Part shown: positions 26,406 to 35,688 of the stretch, in pieces | Layout: the number at the start of each line of letters is the position of its first letter | Numbering within the stretch: position 1 is the first letter of the stretch | Origin: Candidatus Schneewindia gallinarum | GTDB lineage: Bacteria > Bacillota > Clostridia > Oscillospirales > Ruminococcaceae | Direction of reading: 5' to 3' | Assembly (NCBI GenBank): GCA_904420175.1 | Contig: CAJFUF010000002.1 | Coordinates: 1-64,000 of the forward strand | DNA length: 64,000 bases | Made by a program: the position numbers and the translations under genes | Notes under the pieces: generated by a model | Seen by the model: the letters and a program-made list of their open reading frames with translations, nothing else | Told to the model about the DNA's origin: nothing | The model's database searches: none

Positions 26406-27071
26406 ATGATTACACAGATTTACACCATTCAGACCCCGGAGGAGGCGCTTGCCATGATCGCGGCAGGTGTGGACCACATCGGTACCACCCCCACAAGCTG
26501 CGGGCTGCCCGGGGAAATTTCCTTCGACACCTGCAAAGCCATTTTTGAAGCCGTCGGCGACAAAGCGGTAAAAAGTGCACTGACTGTTGCAGATGACGAG
26601 CAGGAGATTATCGACATGATTACTACCCTGCGTCCCGATATTGTCCACATTTGCGGCTCCCGTTACTACGCCACGCCGGAATTTGTGAAAAAGGCGAAGG
26701 AGCTGGTGCCGGGCATCCGTGTGATGCAGGCCATTCCCATGTCCGGCCACGAGGCGGTCGATGTTGCGCTGAAATACGGCGAGTTTTGCGACATCCTTAT
26801 TCTCGACTCTGTCTCCCCCGACATTGACGGAATTGGCGCTGCGGGCATCACCCACGACTGGAACGACTCCAAAGCCATCTGCGAGAAAAGCAAGGCCCCC
26901 GTTATTCTGGCAGGCGGGCTCGGCCCGGACAACGTGGCGGAGGCCATCCGCTTTGTGAAGCCCTGGGGCGTGGATAGCCTGACCAAGACCAACAAATTTG
27001 CCGCCGACGGGACCTTCGTCAAGGATCTGGACAAGGTGGCCGCCTTTGTAAAAGCTGCGAAAAACGCATAG
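26406..27071 (+). CDS. Phosphoribosylanthranilate-isomerase-like TIM barrel of unknown substrate
   Basis: 221 residues with the TrpF barrel layout: AGVDHIG, DIVHICGS, LILDSVSPDIDGIG, VILAGGLGPDNV and a final GVDSLTKTNKF. The strand-4 to strand-5 Asp (LILDS) and the phosphate-binding AGGLGPDN are kept. However the catalytic Cys of TrpF (K-I-C-G near the N-terminus) is replaced by QIYT, and the terminal SSGVE phosphate motif is altered. It has its own promoter and terminator and no tryptophan gene nearby. It is probably not a functional TrpF but a related sugar-phosphate enzyme. Confidence 0.75.
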   Translation: MITQIYTIQTPEEALAMIAAGVDHIGTTPTSCGLPGEISFDTCKAIFEAVGDKAVKSALTVADDEQEIIDMITTLRPDIVHICGSRYYATPEFVKKAKELVPGIRVMQAIPMSGHEAVDVALKYGEFCDILILDSVSPDIDGIGAAGITHDWNDSKAICEKSKAPVILAGGLGPDNVAEAIRFVKPWGVDSLTKTNKFAADGTFVKDLDKVAAFVKAAKNA

Positions 27072-27084
27072 ATGCCAGGAGAGC

Positions 27085-27135
27085 AAAAAAAGGGGATGGC
27101 GCGGACAATTTCCGCGCCATCCCCTTTTCCTTTTT
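27085..27135. terminator. Bidirectional terminator
   Basis: Stem AGGGGATGGCGCGGA / TCCGCGCCATCCCCT with loop CAATT, A run before and T runs after. Shared by the TrpF-like gene and the convergent surface-protein gene. Confidence 0.9.
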
Positions 27136-27150
27136 GTCGCTGTGGTTTTA

Positions 27151-28503
27151 TCAGCCGTTCCTGCGCCGTTTGGCAAGTACGGTCAGCCCGGCAGCCGCAC
27201 AGCCTGAGACAACCAGCGCAGCAAACCAGGCTGCGGTGGGTGTATGTCCGCCGGTCTGGGGAACATCCCCCGGTTCTTCGGAAGCAGGGATTTTTTCCCA
27301 CACCGCGGTGTAGCGGACATCCTCCGTTACCGTGCCGGCAACTGCCGGGGTCCATCCGGCAAACCGATAGCCCTCCCGCTGAGGGGTTCCTCGGAAGGCA
27401 GGTGTCGCTACGCCGGACAGAAGCCCGGTTGTCGTCTGATCTGTAAACAGTTCTTCCCCATCCACGCCATCAGTATACGTGACTGTGTATTTCGTCTCCT
27501 CCTCATCCGCCAGTCCGTTCTGATTACTGTCCGTCTTCCAAAGTGCATACAAGTTCAGTTCCGTGACCCCGGAAGCAGAAAAATCATAGGACTCGCCGCC
27601 TTCATAATATGTTCCGGTGCCGTCTGCCGCGGTGCTCCATCCGTCAAGGACATATCCTTCCCTTGCCGGCGAATATTCCGGAATGGCGCCCACGCCGACA
27701 CCGGTTTCCGGAACCGGAAGCGCTGTTTGCTGGAAAATGCTTCCTTCCTCTCCGTCATGGAAGATTACCTGAAAATTCCGGTTCACATACAGCGTCGCCC
27801 TGGAAGCTCCCGGGTGATAGTCCGCGTCAAGAAGCCATCCGCCGAACCGGGTTGTCCACGTGCCGTTCGGCCGGTCTGTATAGCTTAATTTATTTTTGAA
27901 ATGGATTGTAAGATTTTCCACCGGGGTGTCCTGCGCGTTAAATGTATAAGTTTCTTCAAGCCCGTAGTCGCTGTTAATCTTCTGCGTGTAATATGCCGCG
28001 TAAGCGTCGGGATCCGTGATTACGGCCGTTGCGGTGTAGCAGTTATTTTCACTGTCCCAGACCGTTTCCGTGACTTCAAAAGTCCCGTCAATCAGATCGA
28101 CCGAGCGGAGGTCGAAGCCCCCGTTCTGGCGAAATTCATCCGTTATGCGAACCGCCCCGCGGTCTATCGCCTCCGCCTCGTCCAGGGCGTCAGGCGCTTT
28201 AATCCAGCGGGCGCTGAATGTTCTGTCCCTTGTGACGGTCTCCTCAATCGGCTCATTGGCCTTGTATTGGTTATTCCATCCAGTAAAAACCCAGCCCTCG
28301 CGAGAAGGCGTCCCCTGAAAGGCCGGGACCGGGTCCCCTGCCTCCACCTGATACACCTGATCTGTAAAAGAGCCAGACGGATCCGTATAAGTAACCGTAT
28401 AGCTTGACTCGCTGCCATTCTGGGCAAAGGCCATTGCCGGGAACGCCATGGCAATGCTTAGCAGCATGATGGCAAAGAACATCCAAAAGCGCTTTTTCAT
28501 CAT
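27151..28503 (-). CDS. InlB-repeat (Listeria-Bacteroides repeat) surface protein with sortase-type C-terminus
   Basis: 450 residues from ATG 28503 (AAAGGAG just upstream); the open frame extends further but without a signal. Signal peptide ends near AMAFAQ. Repeats of the InlB B-type with the pattern YTVTYTD...REGWVFTGWN occur at about residues 33-95, 265-340 and 350-410, the last with REGYRFAGWTP; a less regular beta domain lies between. The C-terminus has VPQTGG, a hydrophobic helix and KRRRNG, a non-canonical LPXTG sorting signal. Likely wall-anchored adhesin-like protein. The promoter lies in a 110-bp repeat upstream. Confidence 0.85.
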   Translation of the reverse strand: MMKKRFWMFFAIMLLSIAMAFPAMAFAQNGSESSYTVTYTDPSGSFTDQVYQVEAGDPVPAFQGTPSREGWVFTGWNNQYKANEPIEETVTRDRTFSARWIKAPDALDEAEAIDRGAVRITDEFRQNGGFDLRSVDLIDGTFEVTETVWDSENNCYTATAVITDPDAYAAYYTQKINSDYGLEETYTFNAQDTPVENLTIHFKNKLSYTDRPNGTWTTRFGGWLLDADYHPGASRATLYVNRNFQVIFHDGEEGSIFQQTALPVPETGVGVGAIPEYSPAREGYVLDGWSTAADGTGTYYEGGESYDFSASGVTELNLYALWKTDSNQNGLADEEETKYTVTYTDGVDGEELFTDQTTTGLLSGVATPAFRGTPQREGYRFAGWTPAVAGTVTEDVRYTAVWEKIPASEEPGDVPQTGGHTPTAAWFAALVVSGCAAAGLTVLAKRRRNG

Positions 28504-28622
28504 TTTTTCTCCTTTCATCAATACGGGAACGGGTTCCTTTGTGGGCGATGGAAAAAACATTGAAACATGCAGGCAGCATACAATGGCGCCTGACCCTGTT
28601 TTTTTCGTCACCTGTCCCCTTT

Positions 28623-28732
28623 ATGTACGTATTATAGCACCGGCCAAACTGCACGATCAAGCTTGAAAGTTGACGATATTTTGCCGTTTATTTTCCGCCC
28701 TCTTTGTGCAATCTGTCGGTTTTGGAACATTT
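28623..28732. repeat. 110-bp dispersed repeat, copy 1
   Basis: Matches 35842-35951 in the same orientation with only two differences over 110 bp (T/C at 28663, T/A at 28701). The surrounding DNA is unrelated. It carries a minus-strand promoter (TTGATC 28660-28655, 18 bp, TATAAT 28636-28631) aimed at the InlB-repeat gene. The 482-bp gap between that gene and glnN otherwise holds only the glnN terminator and a short open frame at 28781-28942 that I do not accept as a gene. Confidence 0.93.
28631..28660 (-). promoter_or_regulatory. Promoter within repeat copy 1
   Basis: Minus-strand TTGATC (28660-28655), 18-bp spacer, TATAAT (28636-28631). About 128 bp upstream of the InlB-repeat protein start. 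Confidence 0.6.
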
Positions 28733-28922
28733 GTCCCCTTTATTCTTATTATCATAAATATACGGACAGCTCAATCAAATATGGCTGATTTTACTGTAAA
28801 GTTTGTGGATGGCAGCGCAGTCCGTAAGCAGGGAGCCGTCTTTCCGGTTAGCCAGGCAGGGCACAGCCCGAAGCAGGTGCCCACGGCCGATTGGCGCGTC
28901 AGAAAGGAACATGGTAATAATA

Positions 28923-28960
28923 GAAAAAGCATCCGGCAGTAAAACTGCTGGATGCTTCCT
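28923..28960 (-). terminator. Terminator of glnN
   Basis: Minus-strand AAGCATCCaGCAG-TTTTA-CTGCcGGATGCTT followed by TTTC, 26 bp past the glnN stop. Confidence 0.85.
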
Positions 28961-28985
28961 GTTTTATAAGATGGCCGGTTGGTGG

Positions 28986-31082
28986 TTAGACGCTGAACAG
29001 CAGATCGGAATAGGTTGGGAAAGGCCAGTAATCCTTGCCCACCATGGTCTCCAGCTCGTCTGCAACGGCCCGCAGCTGCCCCATGGCCTCAAACACGATA
29101 TTTTTATAATACTTCGCTGTTTCAAGGCAGTCGTCCTCAGATTTTGCGTCGATAACAGCGGCGTCCAACCGGTCGATTTTATCAATTAGGCAGTCGGTCA
29201 ATTCCGTCAGCTTGCATGCCAATGCCTCTTCCCTCTCCGTCTTGACCGGCAGGCCGGAGGTCTTTTTTTCCTTCAGGCCCTCAAACACCTTGCCGGTGTA
29301 GGCAAGGCATGCAGGGAGAATCTCCCGCTTGGCCATTTCCAGCATGGTCAGCGCCTCAATATTGATAATTTTGGAGTAGTCCTCCACCAGAATCTCATAG
29401 CGGGAGGCAAGTTCCGTCCTGGAAAAGACACCGTGGGTTTCAAACAACTTGACATTTTTCGGCGCGATGAATGCGGGCAGTGCATCCACGGTGGAGCGCA
29501 GGTTGGGCAGGCCGCGCTTTTCCGCCTCGTACACCCACTCCTGCGAATAGTTGTTGCCGTTGAAAATAATGCGCTTATGGTCGCGGATGGTGTCGTGAAT
29601 CAGCACGTCGGTCTCCGCCTTCACATCATCCGCCTGCTCCAGCCTGTCGGCGAATTTGCGCAGTTCCTCCGCCACAATGGTGTTCAGCACGATGTTGATG
29701 CCTGCAATGGACTGGCTGGATCCGGGCATCCTAAACTCGAATTTGTTGCCGGTGAACGCAAAGGGCGAGGTCCTGTTGCGGTCGGTGTTGTCCTTTGCCA
29801 GCACGGGCAGGCTGTTGACGCCGGTCGCCAGCACGCTTTTTACCGTTTTCCCCGCCTTGTGCCCGTGCTCAATGGCATCCAGAATCTCCTCCAGACGGTC
29901 GCCCACAAACATGGAGACGATGGCAGGCGGCGCCTCATTCGCGCCGAGCCGGTGATCGTTGCCCGCCGTGGCCACGGCCACCCGCATCAAATCGCCGTAC
30001 TCGTCCACGGCGGCGATGACCGCCGCCAGGAACAGCAGAAAACGGGTGTTGCTCTCCGGGCTTTTGCCGGGATCCAGCAGGTTCTCCCCCTTGTCGGTGG
30101 AGATGGACCAGTTGTTGTGTTTGCCGGACCCGTTTACGCCTGCAAACGGCTTTTCATGCAAAAGGCACTCCAGCCCGTGGCGCTTCGCCACCTTTTTCAT
30201 CATCTCCATCGTCAGCTGGTTGTGATCCGTGGCGATGTTGGTGGTGGAAAAGATGGGAGCCAGCTCATGCTGGGCAGGGGCCACCTCGTTATGTTTCGTC
30301 TTGTCGTATACGCCAAGCTTCCACAGCTCCTCGTCCAGCTCCTGCATGTAGGCGGAGACACGTTCCTTAATGTTGCCGAAGTAGTGATCCTCCAGTTCCT
30401 GCCCCTTGGGAGGCTTTGCCCCAAACAGGGTGCGGCCGGTGAAGATAAGGTCCTTGCGTTTGTCAAACAGGGCCTTGTCCACAAGGAAATACTCCTGTTC
30501 CGGGCCAACGGTGGTAGTGACGCGCTGTGCGTCGCTTCCAAACAGCTTTAAAATGCGCAGGGCCTGTCTGTTGACCGCCTCCATGGAGCGCAGAAGCGGC
30601 GTTTTTTTGTCCAGCACCTCCCCGGAGTAGGAGCAGAAGGCAGTGGGGATGTACAGCGTGCCGTCCTTGACAAAGGCAAAAGAGGTCGGATCCCACGCGG
30701 TATAGCCCCGTGCCTCAAAGGTGGCGCGCAGGCCGCCGGAGGGGAAACTGGATGCATCCGGCTCGCCTTTAATGAGCTCCTTGCCGGAGAACTCCATCAG
30801 CACCTTGCCGTCACCCGTGGGGGTGATGAACGCGTCGTGCTTTTCCGCTGTAATGCCGGTCATGGGCTGGAACCAGTGGGTGAAGTGGGTGGCCCCCTTC
30901 TCCATGGCCCAGTCCTTCATGGCGGCGGCCACCACCTGGGCCACGCCCTCGGTCAGCGGCTCGCCGGTGGTAAGCGTCCGTTTCAGTGCCTTAAACGTCT
31001 CCTTCGGCAGACGCTCCCGCATGACGCTTTCATTAAACACACTGGATCCAAATAAATCAATGACTTTTTTACTGGTTTGCAT
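28986..31082 (-). CDS. glnN: Type III glutamine synthetase
   Basis: 698 residues from ATG 31082, which has a clear RBS (GGGAGGAAGG) unlike the upstream in-frame alternative. GSIII features: N-terminal [18 protein letters not shown] split at residues 11-28, the block [24 protein letters not shown], the loop GSGKHNNWS and [16 protein letters not shown]. Makes glutamine from glutamate, ammonia and ATP as a dodecamer. It follows the AspRS gene by 139 bp with a strong hairpin between, so it may be differently expressed from gatCAB-aspS. Confidence 0.95.
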   Translation of the reverse strand: MQTSKKVIDLFGSSVFNESVMRERLPKETFKALKRTLTTGEPLTEGVAQVVAAAMKDWAMEKGATHFTHWFQPMTGITAEKHDAFITPTGDGKVLMEFSGKELIKGEPDASSFPSGGLRATFEARGYTAWDPTSFAFVKDGTLYIPTAFCSYSGEVLDKKTPLLRSMEAVNRQALRILKLFGSDAQRVTTTVGPEQEYFLVDKALFDKRKDLIFTGRTLFGAKPPKGQELEDHYFGNIKERVSAYMQELDEELWKLGVYDKTKHNEVAPAQHELAPIFSTTNIATDHNQLTMEMMKKVAKRHGLECLLHEKPFAGVNGSGKHNNWSISTDKGENLLDPGKSPESNTRFLLFLAAVIAAVDEYGDLMRVAVATAGNDHRLGANEAPPAIVSMFVGDRLEEILDAIEHGHKAGKTVKSVLATGVNSLPVLAKDNTDRNRTSPFAFTGNKFEFRMPGSSQSIAGINIVLNTIVAEELRKFADRLEQADDVKAETDVLIHDTIRDHKRIIFNGNNYSQEWVYEAEKRGLPNLRSTVDALPAFIAPKNVKLFETHGVFSRTELASRYEILVEDYSKIINIEALTMLEMAKREILPACLAYTGKVFEGLKEKKTSGLPVKTEREEALACKLTELTDCLIDKIDRLDAAVIDAKSEDDCLETAKYYKNIVFEAMGQLRAVADELETMVGKDYWPFPTYSDLLFSV

Positions 31083-31136
31083 AATTCCTTCCTCCCTTAC
31101 GCTTTGGGCCCGCGGCGCGGGCACCCTGAAATGTAT

Positions 31137-31188
31137 AGAAAACGGCGCTTCATGGGACGGAATCCTCCGCCCCTGAAACGCCGTTGTT
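31137..31188 (-). terminator. Leader hairpin / terminator between aspS and glnN
   Basis: On the minus strand AACGGCG...CGCCGTT closes an extended hairpin with inner TTCA/TGAA and GGGgCGGA/TCCGtCCC pairs and loop GGAT, followed by TTTTCTAT. It could terminate most aspS transcripts or attenuate glnN. No independent glnN promoter was found downstream of it. Confidence 0.65.
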
Positions 31189-31221
31189 CCAGAACTTTGG
31201 GTATTTTTCTGTCACGCCGTA

Positions 31222-32541
31222 CTACGGCTCCAGATGGTTGACGTCCCGTGGGAACAGGCTGGCCCTGCGGATGTTGTCCAGCCCCAGCAGCTTCTGCACC
31301 AGCCGCTCAAGGCCGATGCCGAGGCCCCCGTGGGGCGGCATGCCATACCTGTGAATGCTCAGATAGGTGGAGAACTCCTCCGGGTCCATGTTCATGCGCT
31401 TCAGCTTTTCCACCTGGGCGGCATAGTCGTGAATCCGCTGCCCGCCGGTGGTGATTTCAAGCCCGCGAAACAGCAGGTCGAAGCTGAAAGCCTGCTTCGG
31501 GTTCTCCGGGTCGTCCATGACGTAGAACGGCCGTTTGGCGGAGGGGAAATGGGTGACAAACACAAAGTCGCTGCCGCGCTTCTCCTTCATGTACTCGCAC
31601 AGCCGCACCTCGTCCTCCGGGTCAAGATCCGCCTTTTTCCCGCTGTACCCGAGGATTTTCAGTGCCTGCCGGAACGTGACGGCAGGGATCTCTCCGATGA
31701 TGGGTAGCTCCGCACCCAGTGCGGTAAGCTGCGCCGCATAGTGTCCCTTCAAATACTCCATGATATAGCGCAGCATGGCGGTCTCCATCTCCATTACGTC
31801 GTACATGCTGTCGATGTAGCCCATCTCAAAATCCAGCCCCACATACTCGTTCAAATGCCTTGTGGAGTTGTGTTTCTCCGCGCGGAACACAGGGCCGATT
31901 TCAAACACCCGGTCGAAAAAGGCCACGCAGGCCTGTTTGTAAAACTGGGGGCTTTGGGACAAGTAGGCGTCCCTTCCGAAATATTGCAGGGAAAACAGGT
32001 TTGCCCCGCCCTCCGCGCCCATGGCGGTGATTTTGGGGGAGTGGATTTCCGTAAAGCCCTGCTCCAGCATAAACAGCCGGAAGGCGGTGCACACCCCTTC
32101 GCTGATTTGGAAGGGCAGACGCTCTGCCGGGTTGCGCAGGGCCACCGTGCGGTGGCGCAGGTTCGTGTCAAGGGAGCAGCCAAGCTTCCGGTTCGACACG
32201 TGCAGCGGGTAGCTCTCCGCCGGGCTGCTTAACAGCGTAAGCGTTTGCAGCCGTAGTTCCACCCCGTGGGCCGCCCGCGGCTCTTTTCTGACCTGTCCTG
32301 TGGCACGCACATAGCAGCCCTCGGAAAATCCGGACAGATCCGCCGGGCATTCCGCCTTCTCATACACGGACTGGAACACCGCGCTGCCCGTCCTGAGAAG
32401 CACAAAGGAGAAGCTTCCCATGTCCTTGATTTTATGGATGCAGGCGCACAGCGTAATACTGCCGCCCTCCGCTGCCTTCACCTCGTCCACGGTGACGGCG
32501 TGCAGCGGCTGCAGGCCCTTTAACGCATAAGTTGCTTCCAT
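31222..32541 (-). CDS. aspS: Archaeal-type aspartyl-tRNA synthetase, predicted non-discriminating (Asp-tRNA Asp/Asn)
   Basis: 439 residues, the length of the archaeal/eukaryal AspRS without the bacterial insertion domain (bacterial AspRS is about 590). Class II motifs are present (FEIGPVFRAEKHNSTRHLNEY; GLGIGLERLVQ). In the OB-fold anticodon domain it has His36 (ACIHKIKD) and Pro88 (RKEPRAA), the positions where non-discriminating enzymes have His and Pro while discriminating archaeal ones have Trp and Lys, as I recall. It starts within the gatB stop codon (TGATG), in one operon with GatCAB. Role: load Asp on tRNA-Asn for amidation. Confidence 0.92.
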   Translation of the reverse strand: MEATYALKGLQPLHAVTVDEVKAAEGGSITLCACIHKIKDMGSFSFVLLRTGSAVFQSVYEKAECPADLSGFSEGCYVRATGQVRKEPRAAHGVELRLQTLTLLSSPAESYPLHVSNRKLGCSLDTNLRHRTVALRNPAERLPFQISEGVCTAFRLFMLEQGFTEIHSPKITAMGAEGGANLFSLQYFGRDAYLSQSPQFYKQACVAFFDRVFEIGPVFRAEKHNSTRHLNEYVGLDFEMGYIDSMYDVMEMETAMLRYIMEYLKGHYAAQLTALGAELPIIGEIPAVTFRQALKILGYSGKKADLDPEDEVRLCEYMKEKRGSDFVFVTHFPSAKRPFYVMDDPENPKQAFSFDLLFRGLEITTGGQRIHDYAAQVEKLKRMNMDPEEFSTYLSIHRYGMPPHGGLGIGLERLVQKLLGLDNIRRASLFPRDVNHLEP

Positions 32542-33968
32542 CAGCCGTCCACCTCCTTAAGCTTCTGCTCCAACAATGTTTTTACGGCCTTGGGATCGGC
32601 CCCACGGCCGATTTTTTTCACGGCCTGCCCCATAAGGAAACCGAACACCTTGGCACTGCCCTGCCGGTATTCCGCCACCGCTTTCGGGTTTTCTTTCAAA
32701 ACCCCGTCCACTGCGGCGGCAAGTGCCTGCGGGTCTGTATTGATAAGATATCCCCTGCTTTCAGCCAACTCCTGCGGGTCCCCCGGCGCATCAAACAGCA
32801 GGTTTAACAGCGCTTTTGCATCGTTCCTTGCCACCTGGCCCCCGTCGCTGAGCTTCACCAGCTGTGCAAACTGGACAGGGGTAAAGGGAATCTCCTCCGG
32901 GGCAAGGCCCCGGTCGTTTAACCGCCGCAGCAGCTCCCCCACCATGAATGCGGCAACACTCTGGTAGTTGGGGTGACAGGCCACCGCCGCCTCATAAAAA
33001 TCGGCCAGCGGGCGCTCGCTTGTCAGCAGCAGCGCATCCGCATGGGACAGGCCGTACCGGGTTTCATACCGCTGTATGCGGGAGGCGGGCATTTCCGGCA
33101 TGCCGTCCGCAATGCGCCGCACCTCCTCTTCAGACAGTTGCACAGGGAGAATGTCCGGTTCCGGGAAGTAGCGGTAGTCGTGCGCCTCCTCCTTGCTGCG
33201 CAGGGCTGTGGTTCTGTCGTGGTTGTCGTTGTAGCGCCGGGTCTGCTGGATAACCGGCTTCCCGGCGTCCAGCAGCGCGCTTTGCCGCTTAATCTCGTAG
33301 TTGATGGCGCGTCCAATGGACTTTAGCGAGTTTAAATTTTTGATTTCCGCCCTGGTGCCGTATTCCTTCGCGCCCTGCGGCATAATGGAGATGTTTACAT
33401 CGCAGCGCAGGGAGCCCTCCTCCATTTTGGCGTCGCACACGCCCGCATACTTCAGACGCCGCGCAATCTCCTCCACAAGGTTTTTGGCCTGCTCCGCCGT
33501 TTTGATGTCCGGTTCTGTCACAATTTCAATCAGCGGGACGCCGCACCGGTTGTAGTCCGCCAGTGACACGCCCTCCATGTCGTCGTGGATAAGCTTGCCC
33601 GCGTCCTCCTCAATGTGGATACGGTTGATCCTTACCGGGCCGCCCTCCACCTCCACAAGCCCGTCGGTGCAGATGGGCCGCTCCATCTGGGTAATCTGAT
33701 AGGCCTTGGGCAGGTCCGGATAGAAGTAGTTCTTGCGGTCGAAGCTGCTTAGCAGGTTGATGCGGCAGCCAAGCGCAAGGCCTGCCCGCACGGCGTATTC
33801 CACCACGCCTTTGTTCACTACAGGCAATGTGCCCGGCAGGCCCGCACACCGCGGGCAGCAACGGGTATTTTCCTGCCCGCCGAACTGGGCACCGCAGGTG
33901 CAGAACACCTTGCTATGCGTGGACAGCTCCGCATGAATTTCAAGTCCGATGACAGGGATGTAGCTCAT
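32541..33968 (-). CDS. gatB: Asp-tRNA(Asn)/Glu-tRNA(Gln) amidotransferase subunit B
   Basis: 475 residues with the GatB N-terminal catalytic cradle (IGLEIHAELSTHSKVFC, zinc-site style Cys at CTCGAQF and CPRCAGLPG), the central helical region, and the C-terminal YqeY-like tail ending KAVKTLLEQKLKE. GatB binds misacylated tRNA and phosphorylates it for transamidation. Its start overlaps gatA by 4 bp and its stop overlaps aspS. Confidence 0.97.
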   Translation of the reverse strand: MSYIPVIGLEIHAELSTHSKVFCTCGAQFGGQENTRCCPRCAGLPGTLPVVNKGVVEYAVRAGLALGCRINLLSSFDRKNYFYPDLPKAYQITQMERPICTDGLVEVEGGPVRINRIHIEEDAGKLIHDDMEGVSLADYNRCGVPLIEIVTEPDIKTAEQAKNLVEEIARRLKYAGVCDAKMEEGSLRCDVNISIMPQGAKEYGTRAEIKNLNSLKSIGRAINYEIKRQSALLDAGKPVIQQTRRYNDNHDRTTALRSKEEAHDYRYFPEPDILPVQLSEEEVRRIADGMPEMPASRIQRYETRYGLSHADALLLTSERPLADFYEAAVACHPNYQSVAAFMVGELLRRLNDRGLAPEEIPFTPVQFAQLVKLSDGGQVARNDAKALLNLLFDAPGDPQELAESRGYLINTDPQALAAAVDGVLKENPKAVAEYRQGSAKVFGFLMGQAVKKIGRGADPKAVKTLLEQKLKEVDG

Positions 33969-35413
33969 GCCAGCGCCTCCCTTCTGGGAAATACCGCTTC
34001 AAAGGCCTTCGCACAGTTTAGCAGCAGTCCGTCGTCCCCGGGACGCCCCACCAGGGACATGCCCACCGGCAGGCCCTGCGCCGTGTAGCCGCAGATTGTG
34101 TTCAGTGCGGGCAGTCCCGCAAGGTTGGCGGTGACGGTGCAGACGTCCGCAAGGTACATCCGCACCGGGTCGTCCTCCTGCGCGCCGATTGTGTAGGCGG
34201 CGGTAGGCGCCGTCGGGGTGATGAGAAGGTCGCAGTGCGTAAAAAGCCCGGCATATTCCGCCTTCAGTTGATCCCGAATCCGGCTTGCCCTGCCGTAGTA
34301 TGCGTCGTAAAAGCCGCTGCACAGGGCATAGTTTCCGAGTAAAATCCGGCGTTTTACCTCCGTACCGAAGCCCTCGCTTCTTGTGTTTTTAATCAGTTCG
34401 TCATAGGTGTCCCCCTTCCGGCTGCGGTAGCCGAATTTCACCCCGTCGTACCTTGCAAGGTTGCTGGAGGCCTCCGCAGAGGAGATAAGGTAGTAGGCGG
34501 ATACCGCAAACCGGAGGCCCGGCAGGGAGACGGGCTTCACCCGGGCACCCATGTGTGTAAAGGCGGACAGGCCGTCCTCTACCGCGTCCTTCACCTCCTG
34601 CGCGGTCCCCTCCCCCATGAACTCCGCCGGAACGCCCACGGTCATGCCGGAAAGGGGCCGCGCCTCGCCGGGGAGCTGCAGGGCCTGCGGCAGCATGCTG
34701 CCGTCGTTCTCGTCCGGGAGCGCGATGGCAGCCAGCACCGTCTCGCAGTCTGCCGCACTTTTGGCCAGCACGCCAATCTGATCGAGGCTGGAGGCGAACG
34801 CAATCAGCCCGTAGCGGGACACGGCGCCGTAGGTCGGCTTGATACCCGTCACCCCGCAAAAGGCGGAGGGCTGGCGAATGCTGCCGCCCGTGTCGGATCC
34901 CAGCGCCGCCACGCACAGGCCCGCAGCCACCGCCGCAGCGCTGCCGCCGGAGGAGCCGCCCGGCACCCGGGTGGGATCCCATGGGTTTTTCACCCCGCCG
35001 AAATAGGACGTCTGGGAGGCGCCGCCCATGGCAAACTCATCCATGTTGGTTTTGCCGAGCAGCACTGCGCCCTGTTCCTTTAAAAGGCGGATCACCGTCG
35101 CATCGTAGGGCGGGACGTAGTCCGCCAGCATTTTGGACGCGCAGGTCGTCCGGATTCCTTCCGTAGAGATGTTGTCCTTCACGGCAAGGGGGATCCCGGT
35201 CAGCAGGGTCCCCTTTCCCGCTTTCAGCATGCCGTCGGCCCGGTCTGCGGCCGCCAGCGCCTCTTCCGTACACACGGTGATATATGCGCCGTACTGCGTG
35301 TCCAGACGGCCGATTCTTTCAAGAAAATACTCTGTCAGCGCCCGCGCGCTAAGCGTTCCTTCCGCCAGCAGCGCATGCAGTTCGCTGATACTCCGTTTCC
35401 AGTATTCCATCAT
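33965..35413 (-). CDS. gatA: Asp-tRNA(Asn)/Glu-tRNA(Gln) amidotransferase subunit A
   Basis: 482 residues of the amidase-signature family. The Ser-cisSer-Lys triad region is visible: AVKDNI (Lys), VPGGSSGGSAAAVAAG (cis-Ser) and GSDTGGSIRQP (nucleophile Ser). It releases ammonia from glutamine and channels it to GatB. The ATG at 35413 overlaps the gatC stop; a second ATG at 35410 is possible. Confidence 0.97.
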   Translation of the reverse strand: MMEYWKRSISELHALLAEGTLSARALTEYFLERIGRLDTQYGAYITVCTEEALAAADRADGMLKAGKGTLLTGIPLAVKDNISTEGIRTTCASKMLADYVPPYDATVIRLLKEQGAVLLGKTNMDEFAMGGASQTSYFGGVKNPWDPTRVPGGSSGGSAAAVAAGLCVAALGSDTGGSIRQPSAFCGVTGIKPTYGAVSRYGLIAFASSLDQIGVLAKSAADCETVLAAIALPDENDGSMLPQALQLPGEARPLSGMTVGVPAEFMGEGTAQEVKDAVEDGLSAFTHMGARVKPVSLPGLRFAVSAYYLISSAEASSNLARYDGVKFGYRSRKGDTYDELIKNTRSEGFGTEVKRRILLGNYALCSGFYDAYYGRASRIRDQLKAEYAGLFTHCDLLITPTAPTAAYTIGAQEDDPVRMYLADVCTVTANLAGLPALNTICGYTAQGLPVGMSLVGRPGDDGLLLNCAKAFEAVFPRREALA

Positions 35414-35688
35414 TCCACAACCTTCGGCACGGAGAAAAACGTCTCCGTGCGCCCTTTCGCATTTTTCAGGATCTCCTCGCGGGGGAAGCTGTCCCCCGCT
35501 GTGTCCGGGCGCTGCTGTGCAAAGCTCCGGACGGTTTCGTTGCGGTTGGGATTGCCGTTAAAATTCTGAACCTCGTCCATCAACTCGATGATATCGGACA
35601 GGTCTTTTTTCAGCCGTTCCAGTTCCGCTTCGTTGAAGTGCAGCTTGCTTAAATCCGCAAGGTGCAGCATCCGTTCCGTGCTTACCAT
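35410..35688 (-). CDS. gatC: Asp-tRNA(Asn)/Glu-tRNA(Gln) amidotransferase subunit C
   Basis: 92 residues from ATG 35688, aligning with the usual GatC start and preceded by AAGGG; a GTG three codons earlier (35697) is an alternative. GatC features: helical N-terminus HLADLSKLHFNEAELERL, then a long extended linker and FSVPKVVE at the end. It stabilises the A/B interface. First gene of gatC-gatA-gatB-aspS. Confidence 0.95.
   Translation of the reverse strand: MVSTERMLHLADLSKLHFNEAELERLKKDLSDIIELMDEVQNFNGNPNRNETVRSFAQQRPDTAGDSFPREEILKNAKGRTETFFSVPKVVE

Noticed and set aside
28781-28942. 53-residue plus-strand ORF (MADFTVKFVDG...) beside the repeat
   Set aside because: No RBS or promoter. The start faintly recalls an InlB repeat, so it could be a remnant, but evidence is too thin.
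29433-30551. 372-residue plus-strand open frame opposite glnN
   Set aside because: Shadow frame of glutamine synthetase III; no recognised domain or RBS.
31137-31221. ANTAR target upstream of glnN
   Set aside because: No hairpin with an A1/G4 hexaloop could be drawn; only a long terminator-like stem.
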